A program made the translations under genes and the position numbers. Of a stretch of 64,000 bases of DNA, positions 54,291-63,326 are shown in pieces; the stretch's first letter is position 1, and the number at the start of each line of letters is the position of its first letter. Below the pieces are notes generated by a model that was not told the origin of the DNA, searched no databases, and worked only from the letters and a program-made list of their open reading frames with translations. Source of the stretch: Tardiphaga alba (GTDB lineage Bacteria > Pseudomonadota > Alphaproteobacteria > Rhizobiales > Xanthobacteraceae); NCBI RefSeq assembly GCF_018279705.1, contig NZ_CP036498.1:4419001-4483000 (forward strand), read 5' to 3'.

Positions 54291-54369
54291 CGGCGGACGC
54301 TATCTGCACCCACAGCCGGGGTCAACCACGGCCGGAACTGCGCAGCCACTGTTGACCGAAAGGCCATGG

Positions 54370-55455
54370 ATGCGCGAGACAGACGGCCAAAGGAACCCGC
54401 ATTTGACCTCTTTCAGCCCCCTCTTCCAGCCGCCGGCCCTCACGCCCCTCGATCCCGCAACCGAAGCCAGCCTTCGTGCGACCATCGACGGCAAGGCGAA
54501 GCCGCCGGGCTCGCTCGGGCGAATCGAGGAACTCGCTGTGCAACTCGGCATGATCCGCCATCCCGGCGAACCGCGCGGCGAGAAGGCTGTATTGTTGGTG
54601 TTCGCCGGCGATCACGGGCTCGTGGCCGAAGGCGTGTCGCAATATCCGTCCGCCGTCACCGTCGCGATGGTGATGACCTATCTCGCCGGTCGCGCCAGCG
54701 CCAATGCATTTGCCAAAGCCAATGGCATGGACGTCCGTGTCATCGATATCGGTGTCGCGGCTGAACTGCCGGTGCATCCCGGCCTGCGCGATGCAAAGGT
54801 GCGCATGGGCACGGCCAATGCCGCGCGCGAGCCGGCAATGACAGCGGGGCAAGCCACCGAGGCCCTGAACCACGGCATCCGCATCGCCATCGGCGAGATC
54901 AAAGCCGGCGCTGATATCATTGCGCTTGGCGAGATGGGCATCGGCAACACAGCATCCTCTGCACTGCTCGCTCATCGCCTCGCGCCCGCATCGCTCGACG
55001 ACTGCATCGGCGTCGGCGCAGGTCAGGACGACGCTGGTATGAGCCGCAAGCGTATAGCTATCGAAATGGCAGCTGCGCGCAACGATGCGACGGCGCCGCT
55101 CGATGTGCTCATCGAATTCGGCGGGCTCGAAATTGCGGGCATGGCCGGCGCGATCCTCGGTGCCGCGTCGCAGCGACGGCCGGTGATCATCGATGGCTTC
55201 ATCTCCAGCGTCGCTGCGCTGCTCGCGGTCCGACTTTGCCCGGAGGCCCGCGGCTACTGCGTATTCGCGCATCGCTCGGCCGAACGCGGGCATGATCTCG
55301 TATTGAACGCGCTCGATGCAAAGCCGCTGCTCGATCTCGGCCTGCGGCTCGGCGAAGGCACCGGTGCGCTGCTCGCCGTGCCGCTGGTGCGCGCCGCAGC
55401 GCGATTGCTTACCGATGTCGCCAGCCTCGATGACGTGCTGGCTGGGAAGATCTAG
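54370..55455 (+). CDS. cobT: nicotinate-nucleotide--dimethylbenzimidazole phosphoribosyltransferase
   Basis: 361 residues (CobU in the P. denitrificans scheme). It makes alpha-ribazole phosphate for the lower ligand. Family motifs: KPPGSLGRIEELA, FAGDHGL, GEMGIGNT with the active-site region, and HRSAERGH near the C-terminus. The open frame continues upstream through the riboswitch in antisense; ATG 54370 gives the normal length. It forms a pair with cobS. It is transcribed away from the riboswitch. Confidence 0.93.
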   Translation: MRETDGQRNPHLTSFSPLFQPPALTPLDPATEASLRATIDGKAKPPGSLGRIEELAVQLGMIRHPGEPRGEKAVLLVFAGDHGLVAEGVSQYPSAVTVAMVMTYLAGRASANAFAKANGMDVRVIDIGVAAELPVHPGLRDAKVRMGTANAAREPAMTAGQATEALNHGIRIAIGEIKAGADIIALGEMGIGNTASSALLAHRLAPASLDDCIGVGAGQDDAGMSRKRIAIEMAAARNDATAPLDVLIEFGGLEIAGMAGAILGAASQRRPVIIDGFISSVAALLAVRLCPEARGYCVFAHRSAERGHDLVLNALDAKPLLDLGLRLGEGTGALLAVPLVRAAARLLTDVASLDDVLAGKI

Positions 55456-56220
55456 ATGAGGCCGGATCCGCATCTGCTGAATGCGATCCGTTTCCTGACG
55501 GTGCTGCCGACGCCGCATTCGGACGAGGCGCCTGCGCCCGACTGGCTGGCGCGCGCGATGAAGTATTTTCCGCTGGTGGGTATCGGCATCGGCGCGGTGT
55601 CCGCATGCGTGTTGGTCGCTGCAAACATGGTGTGGTCGCCGACCATCGCTGCCATTCTGGCGGTGACGGCAAGCATCCTGCTCACCAGCGCATTTCATGA
55701 AGACGGACTCGCAGACACATTCGACGCCTTCGGCGGCGGCTGGACTGTCGAGAAACGGCTCGAAATCATGAAGGACAGCCGCATCGGCACTTATGGTGCA
55801 CTCGCCCTCGGGCTCGGCACTACGCTGCGCATCGCCGCGCTCGCAACGCTCACGCCATGGATCGGCGCCGCCGCCCTCATCGCCGCCCACGCCGCCGCGC
55901 GGGTCATGCCTGCCTTCGTGATGAACCGCATGTCGCATAGCGGCGATCCCGCCAGCATGAAAGTGAGCTATGTCCAATCTCCCGTGCGTCGCACGGAGAT
56001 CACCTTCGCATTGATCACCGCGGCACTGGCCGTGCTGCCGCTCATGCTGTTGGCGCCGCGCGGCGTTGTGATTGGCCTGCTGCTTGGCGCCGCCCTCGGC
56101 GCCCTGCTCGCGCGCTGGGCCAAGCGCCTGATCGGCGGCTATACCGGCGATGTGCTCGGCGCCATCGAGCAGCTGTTCGAGATCGGATTCCTGCTCGGCG
56201 TCGCCGCGATCATCAGATAG
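55456..56220 (+). CDS. cobS: adenosylcobinamide-GDP ribazoletransferase
   Basis: 254-residue membrane enzyme (CobV in the P. denitrificans scheme) with about six helices. It joins the CobU and CobT products to form cobalamin. The acidic motif FHEDGLADTFDAFGGG around residue 75 binds Mg2+. It starts directly after the cobT stop codon and converges on the phosphatase gene with eight bases of overlap. Confidence 0.92.
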   Translation: MRPDPHLLNAIRFLTVLPTPHSDEAPAPDWLARAMKYFPLVGIGIGAVSACVLVAANMVWSPTIAAILAVTASILLTSAFHEDGLADTFDAFGGGWTVEKRLEIMKDSRIGTYGALALGLGTTLRIAALATLTPWIGAAALIAAHAAARVMPAFVMNRMSHSGDPASMKVSYVQSPVRRTEITFALITAALAVLPLMLLAPRGVVIGLLLGAALGALLARWAKRLIGGYTGDVLGAIEQLFEIGFLLGVAAIIR

Positions 56221-56725
56221 GCCAGCGCAACGGCAACTGATACGGCGCGCCTTCGGCTGTCTCGGCGCCACGGCCGATCCGCGCGATCGCTTCGCTCATA
56301 CGGCCATCTCGGCCGAGCATGTCGTCGGCGAGCTTCACCATCAATTTGTTCGGCGTCACGTAAGGCGAACGGCGGCGAAGTTCGTCGGCGATCTCGGCCT
56401 CATAGCCAGGATTGCGATCGCAGGTGATCGCATAGGCCGCAGCACTCGAGCGGCTGATGCCGGCCCAGCAATGAATGAGCAGCGGCCGCCCCTCGATCGC
56501 ACCGCGGCCGAAATCGAGAATGGCGCGCATCATGTCCATATCGGGCGCAACGAGATCCGGCGCGTGTTCGACGATGTCATGGAATGAAAGCCGGATGTGC
56601 CGCTCACGGACCATACCGTTCCAGTCGGGCTCGGTGGCAGACGGGGACAGCAGCGTCAGCAGATCGAACACCGGCAGGGTTTCAGCGACGGGACGAAGCC
56701 CCCTGAGCGAGGTCACATGGATCAT
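56213..56725 (-). CDS. protein tyrosine phosphatase-like protein
   Basis: 170 residues with the signature H85-C86-x5-R92 (HCWAGISRSS), the active-site loop of dual-specificity/tyrosine phosphatases. Small and cytoplasmic. It converges on cobS with overlapping 3' ends. It could act on a protein or a small phosphate ester. A late cobalamin step releases alpha-ribazole or cobalamin phosphate, so a phosphatase here is suggestive but unproved. Confidence 0.82.
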   Translation of the reverse strand: MIHVTSLRGLRPVAETLPVFDLLTLLSPSATEPDWNGMVRERHIRLSFHDIVEHAPDLVAPDMDMMRAILDFGRGAIEGRPLLIHCWAGISRSSAAAYAITCDRNPGYEAEIADELRRRSPYVTPNKLMVKLADDMLGRDGRMSEAIARIGRGAETAEGAPYQLPLRWPI

Positions 56726-56940
56726 CGAAAACCTTTAACGGGCAATACGGCACTGCACAATTACGGTGTCAAAATACCAAAACCGCTATCGTGTTGACTT
56801 ACTGTTAAGTACACGACCTCGCGCATGTCTGTTTCCGCACATATCGCCTGAGCAAAATTGATCGCTTTTACGGCAGATTGCTCATTCTTAAACAAGTTCC
56901 CGTAGGTATCGGGTTGAACGATCTGAAGTCCAGGAAGGGC

Positions 56941-58935
56941 ATGATGCGAGGTTCCTCGAATATCTTCGTGTGGCGGACGCTGAACATGCTCCGCGTCCCG
57001 CGTGAAAATCCGGAGTTGGTGCAAGCCAAGCTCGCGGCCTTCACGCGCCAGGTTCCGATGATGTATGCGCTCGTCATCGTCAACACCATGGCGCTGGCAT
57101 CGACCTTCCATGGCGCCGCACCGCGCCTGCTGACCCTCGACCTGCCGGTGGCACTGGCTGTCGTCTGCCTGTTCCGGATCACATCCTGGTGGCAGTCACG
57201 TCATCACGTCTTCGATGTCGATCAGGCCGCTGACAAGCTGCGCAGCTCGATCATCTTTGCGGCCGTGCTGGGTGTCGCATTCTGCGCCTGGAGCCTGAGC
57301 CTGTTTCCGTACGGCACCGATCTCAGCAAAAGCCATGTCGCCTTCTTCATGGCCGTGACCTCGATCGGCTGCGGCTTCTGCCTGATGCATCTGCGCGCCG
57401 CAGCCCTCGTCCTGATGAGCATCGTCGTGATCCCGTTCGCGATCTATTTCGGGACCAGCGACAATCCGGTCTTCGTCTCACTTGCATTCAACTTCACCGT
57501 CGTGACCCTTGCGGTCGTGTTCATGCTGCTTGGCAATCACAAAGACTTCGAGCAACGCGTCAATTCCGAGAAGGCGCTGCGCATCAAGCAGGCCGAGTTG
57601 CAGGTATTCAGCGACAAGAATTTCCGCGACTCGAATATCGACAGCCTGACCGGATTGCCGAACCGGCGCAGCTTTTTCGCGGCGATCGAAAAGCAGATCC
57701 CCGAAACCAAACGTGCGGAAGGCCGCCTCGCGCTTGGCATTCTCGATCTTGATGGCTTCAAGCCGATCAACGACGTTCACGGCCACCGGGTCGGCGATCG
57801 GCTCCTGATCGAGGTCGCCGACCGGTTGCGCGCCCACTTGCCCGATTATGTTTTTCTGGGCCGTCTGGGCGGTGATGAATTTGCCATGTTCAGTGAGAGG
57901 CTCACCGACGAACAAGCCTTCGCCGACGCCGAGCGCGATCTGATCGGACTGTTCGATGCACCGTTCGAAATCGAAGACCTGACCGTGCGTATCGGTTGCT
58001 CGATCGGTTACGCGCAATATCCGGAGGCGGCGACCACCGCCGAAGACCTGTTCGAATGCGCGGACTATGCGCTGTTTTTCGCAAAGCATAACGACCGCGG
58101 CAAGGCGGTGCGCTTCAGCGCGGAGCACGAAGCGACCATTCGCGAGGCTAGCCGGATCGATCAGGCGCTCGTCAATGCCGATCTCGAGCAGGAACTATGG
58201 ATTGCCTATCAGCCCATCATGAGCGCGGCGACCCAGCAGCCCGTCGCATTCGAGGCGCTGGCGCGCTGGCGGAGCCCCATGCTCGGCAATGTGCCGCCCA
58301 TGACCTTCATCGTCGCAGCCGAGCGTTCGGGGATGATCGCGCAGCTGACGCCGATCCTGCTGCGCAAGGCGCTTGAAGGCGCAGCGCGCTGGCCCGAACA
58401 TATCCGGATCTCGTTCAATCTCTCCGCGGTCGATGTCGCCTCGCCATTGTCGGTGCTCAAGCTGATCAACGTCGTCGAACAAAGCGGCGTACGGCCGGCG
58501 CGCATCGATTTCGAGATCACCGAAACCGCGGTGATGAGCAATGTCGCGCAGACCTCGCAGTCATTGAATGCATTGCGCGCGCTCGGCGCCCGTATTTCGC
58601 TGGATGACTTCGGCACCGGGTATTCCAGCCTCAGCAATATCCGCGAATTGCCACTCGACAAGGTGAAGATCGATCGCAGCTTCATCAGCAAGATCGAAAC
58701 CGATCCCGCGGCGCGGCTGATTCTGAGAACCATGATCGATCTCTGCAACGGCCTCGGCCACGACTGTATCGTCGAAGGCGTCGAGACCGTGGATCAGGTC
58801 GATTTCCTGCGCAAGGAAGACTGCCGCTTCATGCAGGGCTACTTCTTCGCCAAGCCGATGCATGGCGAAGAGGTGCGGCCGTTCCTCGGCACCTCCAGCG
58901 ACATGGCCCGCATCGCAGCGCTTCGTCACGGCTGA
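56941..58935 (+). CDS. membrane GGDEF-EAL cyclic-di-GMP enzyme
   Basis: 664 residues from ATG 56941 (56944 also possible; GGAAGGG just upstream). Six membrane helices (about 35-200), a GGDEF domain with intact GGDEF at 310-314, then an EAL domain with EALARW at 438. The EAL metal-site motifs are complete (NLSA, EITET, DDFGTGYSS, KIDRSFI, EGVET). The RxxD inhibitory site before GGDEF is absent. Probably a phosphodiesterase, with cyclase activity possible. It has no obvious operon partner. Confidence 0.9.
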   Translation: MMRGSSNIFVWRTLNMLRVPRENPELVQAKLAAFTRQVPMMYALVIVNTMALASTFHGAAPRLLTLDLPVALAVVCLFRITSWWQSRHHVFDVDQAADKLRSSIIFAAVLGVAFCAWSLSLFPYGTDLSKSHVAFFMAVTSIGCGFCLMHLRAAALVLMSIVVIPFAIYFGTSDNPVFVSLAFNFTVVTLAVVFMLLGNHKDFEQRVNSEKALRIKQAELQVFSDKNFRDSNIDSLTGLPNRRSFFAAIEKQIPETKRAEGRLALGILDLDGFKPINDVHGHRVGDRLLIEVADRLRAHLPDYVFLGRLGGDEFAMFSERLTDEQAFADAERDLIGLFDAPFEIEDLTVRIGCSIGYAQYPEAATTAEDLFECADYALFFAKHNDRGKAVRFSAEHEATIREASRIDQALVNADLEQELWIAYQPIMSAATQQPVAFEALARWRSPMLGNVPPMTFIVAAERSGMIAQLTPILLRKALEGAARWPEHIRISFNLSAVDVASPLSVLKLINVVEQSGVRPARIDFEITETAVMSNVAQTSQSLNALRALGARISLDDFGTGYSSLSNIRELPLDKVKIDRSFISKIETDPAARLILRTMIDLCNGLGHDCIVEGVETVDQVDFLRKEDCRFMQGYFFAKPMHGEEVRPFLGTSSDMARIAALRHG

Positions 58936-58945
58936 TCGCGGCCTC

Positions 58946-58976
58946 AAGTCAGATTCATCTCCAATGAATCTGACTT
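58946..58976. terminator. 13-pair hairpin after the GGDEF-EAL gene
   Basis: AAGTCAGATTCAT and ATGAATCTGACTT form a perfect stem around a five-base loop, 11 bases after the stop codon. No T run follows, so it may end transcription with Rho or protect the 3' end. Confidence 0.6.
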
Positions 58977-58993
58977 AGAGCTTTTGCTGGCTT

Positions 58994-59043
58994 GAGCATG
59001 ATCTTATCCGAAAACCGGCATCCACTTTTCGGGATCATGCTCT
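58994..59043. repeat. dispersed 50-base repeat (gagcatgatc type)
   Basis: Reads gagcatgatcttatccgaaa ... cttttcgggatcatgctct, with self-complementary ends. A second, diverged copy in the opposite orientation lies at 60381-60427, on the other side of the M20 amidase gene. Confidence 0.7.
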
Positions 59044-60313
59044 AGGCGTTCTGGCCGTCGAGCAATCGCACCGCCTCGAACAAGGTCGCTGCGCCGACAG
59101 CGAGTTGTTCCGGCGATGTGTATTCCTCCGGGCAATGGCTCTTGCCATCCTTCGACGGCACGAACAGCATCGCGCTCTTGCCGATATGAGACATGAAGGC
59201 CGCATCATGGCCGGCGCCTGATGCCAGCGTCGTCGTGAAATAGCCCAGCTTGCTCGCAGCGCGGCCGAGAATATCGCGCAGATGATCGTCGCAGGGCGAC
59301 GGTGGATTTTGCGAGATAATACCAAATTTGGTGCGATCGACCTTCGCGCGTTGCGCGACCTCCTGCGTCTCGCGATCGAGCATGGCGACGAATTCGGCGA
59401 CGGTCTCAGCTTTCTCGGCACGGATATCGAGGATCATGCGCGCGCCGCCCGGGACCACATTGGATGCATTGGGGCTGATGTCGAGAATGCCTGTCGTCGC
59501 GACGAAATGGCCCTGCTTGCGGTCAGCAAATTCATGCGCCTTGCGGGCGACGAGCAGGACGATCTCGGCAGCAGCGAGACTCGCATCGCGACGATACTGC
59601 ATCAAGGTGCTGCCCGCATGATCGGCCGCACCGGTCAGCACGATCTCGACGCGGGTGATGCCGGCAATGCCGGTGACCAGCGCGATGTCGAGATTGTTGC
59701 TCTCCAGCACGATGCCCTGCTCGATATGCAGTTCGAGATAGCCGGCGAAGACCGGCTTCGGCATCGCGGCGATCTTGTCGGGATCGCCACCGACACGCTT
59801 GATCGCGGCGGCCAGCGTCTCGCCTGCCGCATTGGTGTAGGTCAGCATCTTGGCGTCGAGCTCGCCCGCCATGGCGCGACTACCGACGCAAGAGAGACCG
59901 TATTCGCTGGGCTCTTCGGCAAGAAAATCCACGATCTCGATGGGGTGGCGGGGCCTGTAGCCGGAGGCCTGCAGCGCGCGTACCGTTTCCAGCGCAGTGA
60001 GAATGCCGGAGATGCCGTCGAAGCGGCCACCGGATGGCACGGTGTCGGAATGCGAGCCGAGCATGATCGGCGGCAGGCCGGCGACCGTCCCCTCCCAGCG
60101 CGCGATCACATTGGCGCCAGCATCCATCCGCACCGTCATGCCCGCGGCTTCATATTGCTGCTTCAGCCAGACGCGGCCATCGAGAAAACGCTGCGAAAAC
60201 GACCGCCGCGTCCACGGCTTGTCGGGATCGGTGATGGCGGCGAGCGCCATATGATCGTCCCAGAGGCGGGCCTGATCGATGGGCGGCGTCACGATATCGG
60301 CTGGCTTGTTCAA
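59042..60313 (-). CDS. M20 family zinc amidase (hydantoinase/carbamoylase type)
   Basis: 423 residues. The metal-site motifs GSHSDTV, DGISG, EEPSEYG, LELHIEQG and SGAGHDAAF are in the order of N-carbamoyl-amino-acid hydrolases and ureidoglycolate/allantoate amidohydrolases. It is a paralogue of the frameshifted gene at 28774 and could cover for it. No hydantoinase gene is nearby, so the substrate is open. The stop codon touches the preceding 50-base repeat. Confidence 0.85.
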   Translation of the reverse strand: MNKPADIVTPPIDQARLWDDHMALAAITDPDKPWTRRSFSQRFLDGRVWLKQQYEAAGMTVRMDAGANVIARWEGTVAGLPPIMLGSHSDTVPSGGRFDGISGILTALETVRALQASGYRPRHPIEIVDFLAEEPSEYGLSCVGSRAMAGELDAKMLTYTNAAGETLAAAIKRVGGDPDKIAAMPKPVFAGYLELHIEQGIVLESNNLDIALVTGIAGITRVEIVLTGAADHAGSTLMQYRRDASLAAAEIVLLVARKAHEFADRKQGHFVATTGILDISPNASNVVPGGARMILDIRAEKAETVAEFVAMLDRETQEVAQRAKVDRTKFGIISQNPPSPCDDHLRDILGRAASKLGYFTTTLASGAGHDAAFMSHIGKSAMLFVPSKDGKSHCPEEYTSPEQLAVGAATLFEAVRLLDGQNA

Positions 60314-60380
60314 CGCTGGTCACTCGCGCGATGTGGGCTGGTATCGTCACCATAATTGGTGAACACTCCGCGCGCCATCA

Positions 60381-60427
60381 AAAGCATGATCCCGAAAAGT
60401 GACATCCGCCTTTTGGAAACGACCATG
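60381..60427. repeat. diverged copy of the gagcatgatc repeat
   Basis: Reads aaaagcatgatcccgaaaag ... ttttggaaacgaccatgcc, matching the reverse complement of 58994-59043 with several changes. Confidence 0.55.
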
Positions 60428-60459
60428 CCCCAACACAAGAAAAGATCAGGGAGAATATC

Positions 60460-61197
60460 GTGACGAAGAAAATCGCATGGGTCACCGGCGGCGGCACCGG
60501 CATCGGCAAGGCCGGTGCAGAATCGCTGCTGGCCGACGGCTGGACCGTCATCATTTCCGGCCGTCGTGCCGACGTGCTGGACGGCGTGGTCAAGGAACTC
60601 GGCACGGGCGGCAAGCCCATTGAATCGATGGTGCTCGATGTCAGCAACCTCGCCGATGCCAAGAAGGTCGCGGATGCGATCCTCGCCAAACATGGCCGCA
60701 TCGATCTTCTGGTCAACAGCGCCGGCATCAATCTGCCGAAGCGCAACTGGCAGGATGTCACCGAGGAAGGCTGGGACCAGATCGTCGACATCAATCTCAA
60801 CGGCGTGATGTATTGCATGCGCGCGGTGCTGCCGGCAATGCGTGCGCAAAAAGACGGTTGCATCATCAATGTCGCCTCGTGGGCCGGCCGCATCGTCTCC
60901 AAGATGACCGGTCCCGCTTACACCGCCACCAAACATGCGGTGCTGGCGCTGACGCATTCCTTCAACATGGACGAATGCGTCAATGGCCTGCGCGCCTGCT
61001 GCCTGTCACCGGGCGAAGTGGCCACCGACATCATGAAGAATCGGCCGGTGCCGCCCAGCGCCGAAGTGATGGCGCGCATGCTGCAGCCGGAGGATCTCGG
61101 CAAGACGATCGCGTTCATTGCCGGGATGCCGGCACATGTCTGCATCAACGAGGTGCTGATCAGCCCGACATGGAATCGGAGTCTGATCGGGTACTGA
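60460..61197 (+). CDS. SDR family oxidoreductase
   Basis: 245-residue classical short-chain dehydrogenase. TGGGTGIGKA at the N-terminus binds NAD(P), NSAG follows, the catalytic YTATK holds Tyr and Lys, and SPGEVATDIM is near the C-terminus. It is divergent from the M20 amidase gene (147 bases between starts). The substrate is unknown. Confidence 0.88.
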   Translation: MTKKIAWVTGGGTGIGKAGAESLLADGWTVIISGRRADVLDGVVKELGTGGKPIESMVLDVSNLADAKKVADAILAKHGRIDLLVNSAGINLPKRNWQDVTEEGWDQIVDINLNGVMYCMRAVLPAMRAQKDGCIINVASWAGRIVSKMTGPAYTATKHAVLALTHSFNMDECVNGLRACCLSPGEVATDIMKNRPVPPSAEVMARMLQPEDLGKTIAFIAGMPAHVCINEVLISPTWNRSLIGY

Positions 61198-61205
61198 TCT
61201 TCTTC

Positions 61206-61281
61206 CTCCCCGGAGCAGTGGGGTGATCTTCTCCCTCCCCCAAGCCGCGCAGCGGCGCTGGAGGGAGGGAGGCCATTAACC
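61206..61281. repeat. short variant of the 'ccctcccc' repeat
   Basis: cctccccggagcagtgggg and ctccctcccccaagccgcgc followed by ggagggagggagg: a truncated relative of the copies at 23950 and 35310. It is between convergent genes. Confidence 0.55.
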
Positions 61282-61306
61282 TCGGTGCGTCACGGCGCCA
61301 TCGCCG

Positions 61307-61939
61307 TCACTTCGATACGCGCTTCTTCACTGCACGCCGTGGCACGGCATCTGCGCCGGTGGCCGGTTGCAGATAGCGCTGCAGGGCGATCGCCCGCTCG
61401 CTGGAGGCAACGAGCTTGTCGACACTGGCAAGCAACCGGCCGACATCGCCGGCGCCGAGCGCGTCGAACTGAATGTCGTTAACCTGACATTCGATGGGCG
61501 CAAGGCTTGCGAGCAATGCGTCGCCCGCCGCCGTCACCACCAGACGCAGACGGCGGCGATCTTCCGGATCCACCAGCTTGTCGAGCAAGCCCATCTCCTG
61601 CAGCTTGTTGGAAATGGTGGTGACGAACGCGCCGCTCAGATGCAGATGCGCCGCGAGCTCGCGCACGCTCACCGCTCCGCTTGCCACAAACGACTTCGTC
61701 GAGATCAGGACCGTGTATTCGATGCCGGTGAGACCGATCGCCGCCGCATAATTCTCGCGCACGGTTTCATGCCGCGCCAGAAAGGCCAGCAGCGTATGCA
61801 CCAGTTGCCGGAATGCGAGATCGGACCCATTGGTCAGCAGTGCGCTGCGCGACGTCGTCAGCGACGGCACCGGCAGTTTCGACTTCGACTTTCGTGACCC
61901 CGATGCAGACGCAAGCGGCGCAACCCTGGAACGTGACAT
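61307..61939 (-). CDS. MarR family transcriptional regulator
   Basis: 210 residues with a central winged helix-turn-helix (LAAHLHLSGAFVTTISNKLQEMGLLDK and DPEDRRRLRL as the wing). A basic N-terminal tail of about 30 residues precedes it. It is divergent from a related gene at 62261; the two share the LHLSGAFVTT recognition region and the ending SSERAIALQRYL. Probably responds to aromatic or phenolic ligands, as is common in the family. Confidence 0.87.
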   Translation of the reverse strand: MSRSRVAPLASASGSRKSKSKLPVPSLTTSRSALLTNGSDLAFRQLVHTLLAFLARHETVRENYAAAIGLTGIEYTVLISTKSFVASGAVSVRELAAHLHLSGAFVTTISNKLQEMGLLDKLVDPEDRRRLRLVVTAAGDALLASLAPIECQVNDIQFDALGAGDVGRLLASVDKLVASSERAIALQRYLQPATGADAVPRRAVKKRVSK

Positions 61940-62260
61940 GCCGCTTCCCGAACGAGTGAGCCTCAGGATTGCGTGGTCCCCGGCAGCAGGTCAAGTAAGT
62001 CGTATAACTTTTTTGATAAGCTATTAGTGCAAAGGAAATAGGCAACAGGAGTCGCAAAACGAACACGGTGACGCGTCCAGCCATGACCTCGATGACGCCA
62101 ACGCCATTGCATTGCGTGCGGAACAGATCATTTCACGGGAATAATTTTGCGGCGCGGAAGTCACGGCGCGGTTGACACACCGCTCTGCATCCTTCGTCGC
62201 AATTGCAATTACCTCACGAAGCCGCCAAGCTGAATAAAACCTCACGCATGGAATCGACAC
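61940..62260. promoter_or_regulatory. shared promoter region of two divergent MarR genes
   Basis: 321 bases, AT-rich in places, without a gene. TTGACA at 62172-62177 could be a -35 box for the rightward gene, and the palindrome GCAATTGC is at 62199-62206. One or both MarR proteins probably bind here. Confidence 0.4.
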
Positions 62261-62950
62261 GTGGCAAAGCCCGCCGGCCGACGTACCTCCTCCGCGAACA
62301 AATCGCCCGCCAAGGGTGAGACGAGCAAGGTCAGCGGCGGCAAGAAGCCAGCCGGTCATCTGGCGCGGCAGGCGGCCCTTACGGCCTCGCGTCCGGAATT
62401 GCTGGTCGATGGCTCCGACGCCGAATTCCGCCGCCTCGTACACAGCCTGTTCGGCTTCCTGGTCCGTCACCAGACATTGCGCGAAGGCCATGCTGCGGTG
62501 ATCGGCCTTGCCGGCATCGAATTCACGACCCTGATCTCGATCCGGCATCTGTCGGCGCAAGGCGATGTGCATGTGCGCGCCGTCGCGGACCATCTGCATC
62601 TCAGCGGCGCCTTCGTCACCACGGTGACCAACAAGCTGGAAACCAAGGGGCTGATCACCAAGACGTCGCATCCCGGCGATCGCCGCCGGATCAGCCTGGT
62701 GGTGACGTCGCATGGCGCTGAATTGCTGGAGCGGCTGGCGCCGACCCAGCAGCAGATCAACGATGTGCAGTTCGGCTGCCTGAGCGCCAAGGAATTCCGT
62801 CAGCTACTCGACATGGTGCAGCGCCTCGTGGAATCCAGCGATCGCGCTATCGCACTGCAGCGATATCTGGCGGAAGCCAAGGTGAAGGCGCTCTCCCCGG
62901 AAGCGCAGCAGGTGGTCGCAGCCCGGCCCGTAAAGTCCCGCAAGGCATAG
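62261..62950 (+). CDS. MarR family transcriptional regulator
   Basis: 229 residues from a GTG at 62261 (the ATG at 62248 is out of frame). A lysine-rich N-terminal tail of about 40 residues, then a winged helix-turn-helix (LHLSGAFVTTVTNKLETKGLITK; HPGDRRRISL). Clearly a paralogue of the divergent gene at 61307. It is upstream of a Liv-type binding protein gene, so it may control uptake of a ligand. Confidence 0.87.
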   Translation: MAKPAGRRTSSANKSPAKGETSKVSGGKKPAGHLARQAALTASRPELLVDGSDAEFRRLVHSLFGFLVRHQTLREGHAAVIGLAGIEFTTLISIRHLSAQGDVHVRAVADHLHLSGAFVTTVTNKLETKGLITKTSHPGDRRRISLVVTSHGAELLERLAPTQQQINDVQFGCLSAKEFRQLLDMVQRLVESSDRAIALQRYLAEAKVKALSPEAQQVVAARPVKSRKA

Positions 62951-63326
62951 CGCTTCGCCGCCCTCCGGCGACAACTGCGACAAATTGCGCTTTACAACCG
63001 CGATAAGGCTCAGGCGCACCCCACTTATTTATCCTCAACCACGTCGTATCGCGGGAAAACCACCCGCGAATGCCGTGGCGTGCCATAATGTTGGGCTTCG
63101 ATTGCCGCACAAATTAGCTTCCTAAGAGAACTATTTTACAAAGATACTCCACTTGCGGATTGTCAAAACCGCAAATTTATCGGACCATCCCTCACCGCTG
63201 TCATGCTGGCGACATATCCGGCGATGGCATACGGAATGCATTGTTACGGGGTAGATGGAACGACCATCAGAAACAAAGCTGCGGCGCGCCGCGGTCTTGC
63301 ATCACACCAATAGAGGATCACGTTCG
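62951..63326. promoter_or_regulatory. intergenic region with a TTGCGG dyad
   Basis: 376 bases without a supported gene. The middle part is AT-rich and includes TTGCGG-N10-CCGCAA at 63153-63174, a possible operator for the binding protein gene at 63327. GAGGA precedes that gene's ATG. Confidence 0.4.

Noticed and set aside
54001..54369. Upstream extension of the cobT frame
   Set aside because: It runs through the minus-strand B12 riboswitch; the cobT family begins near 54370.
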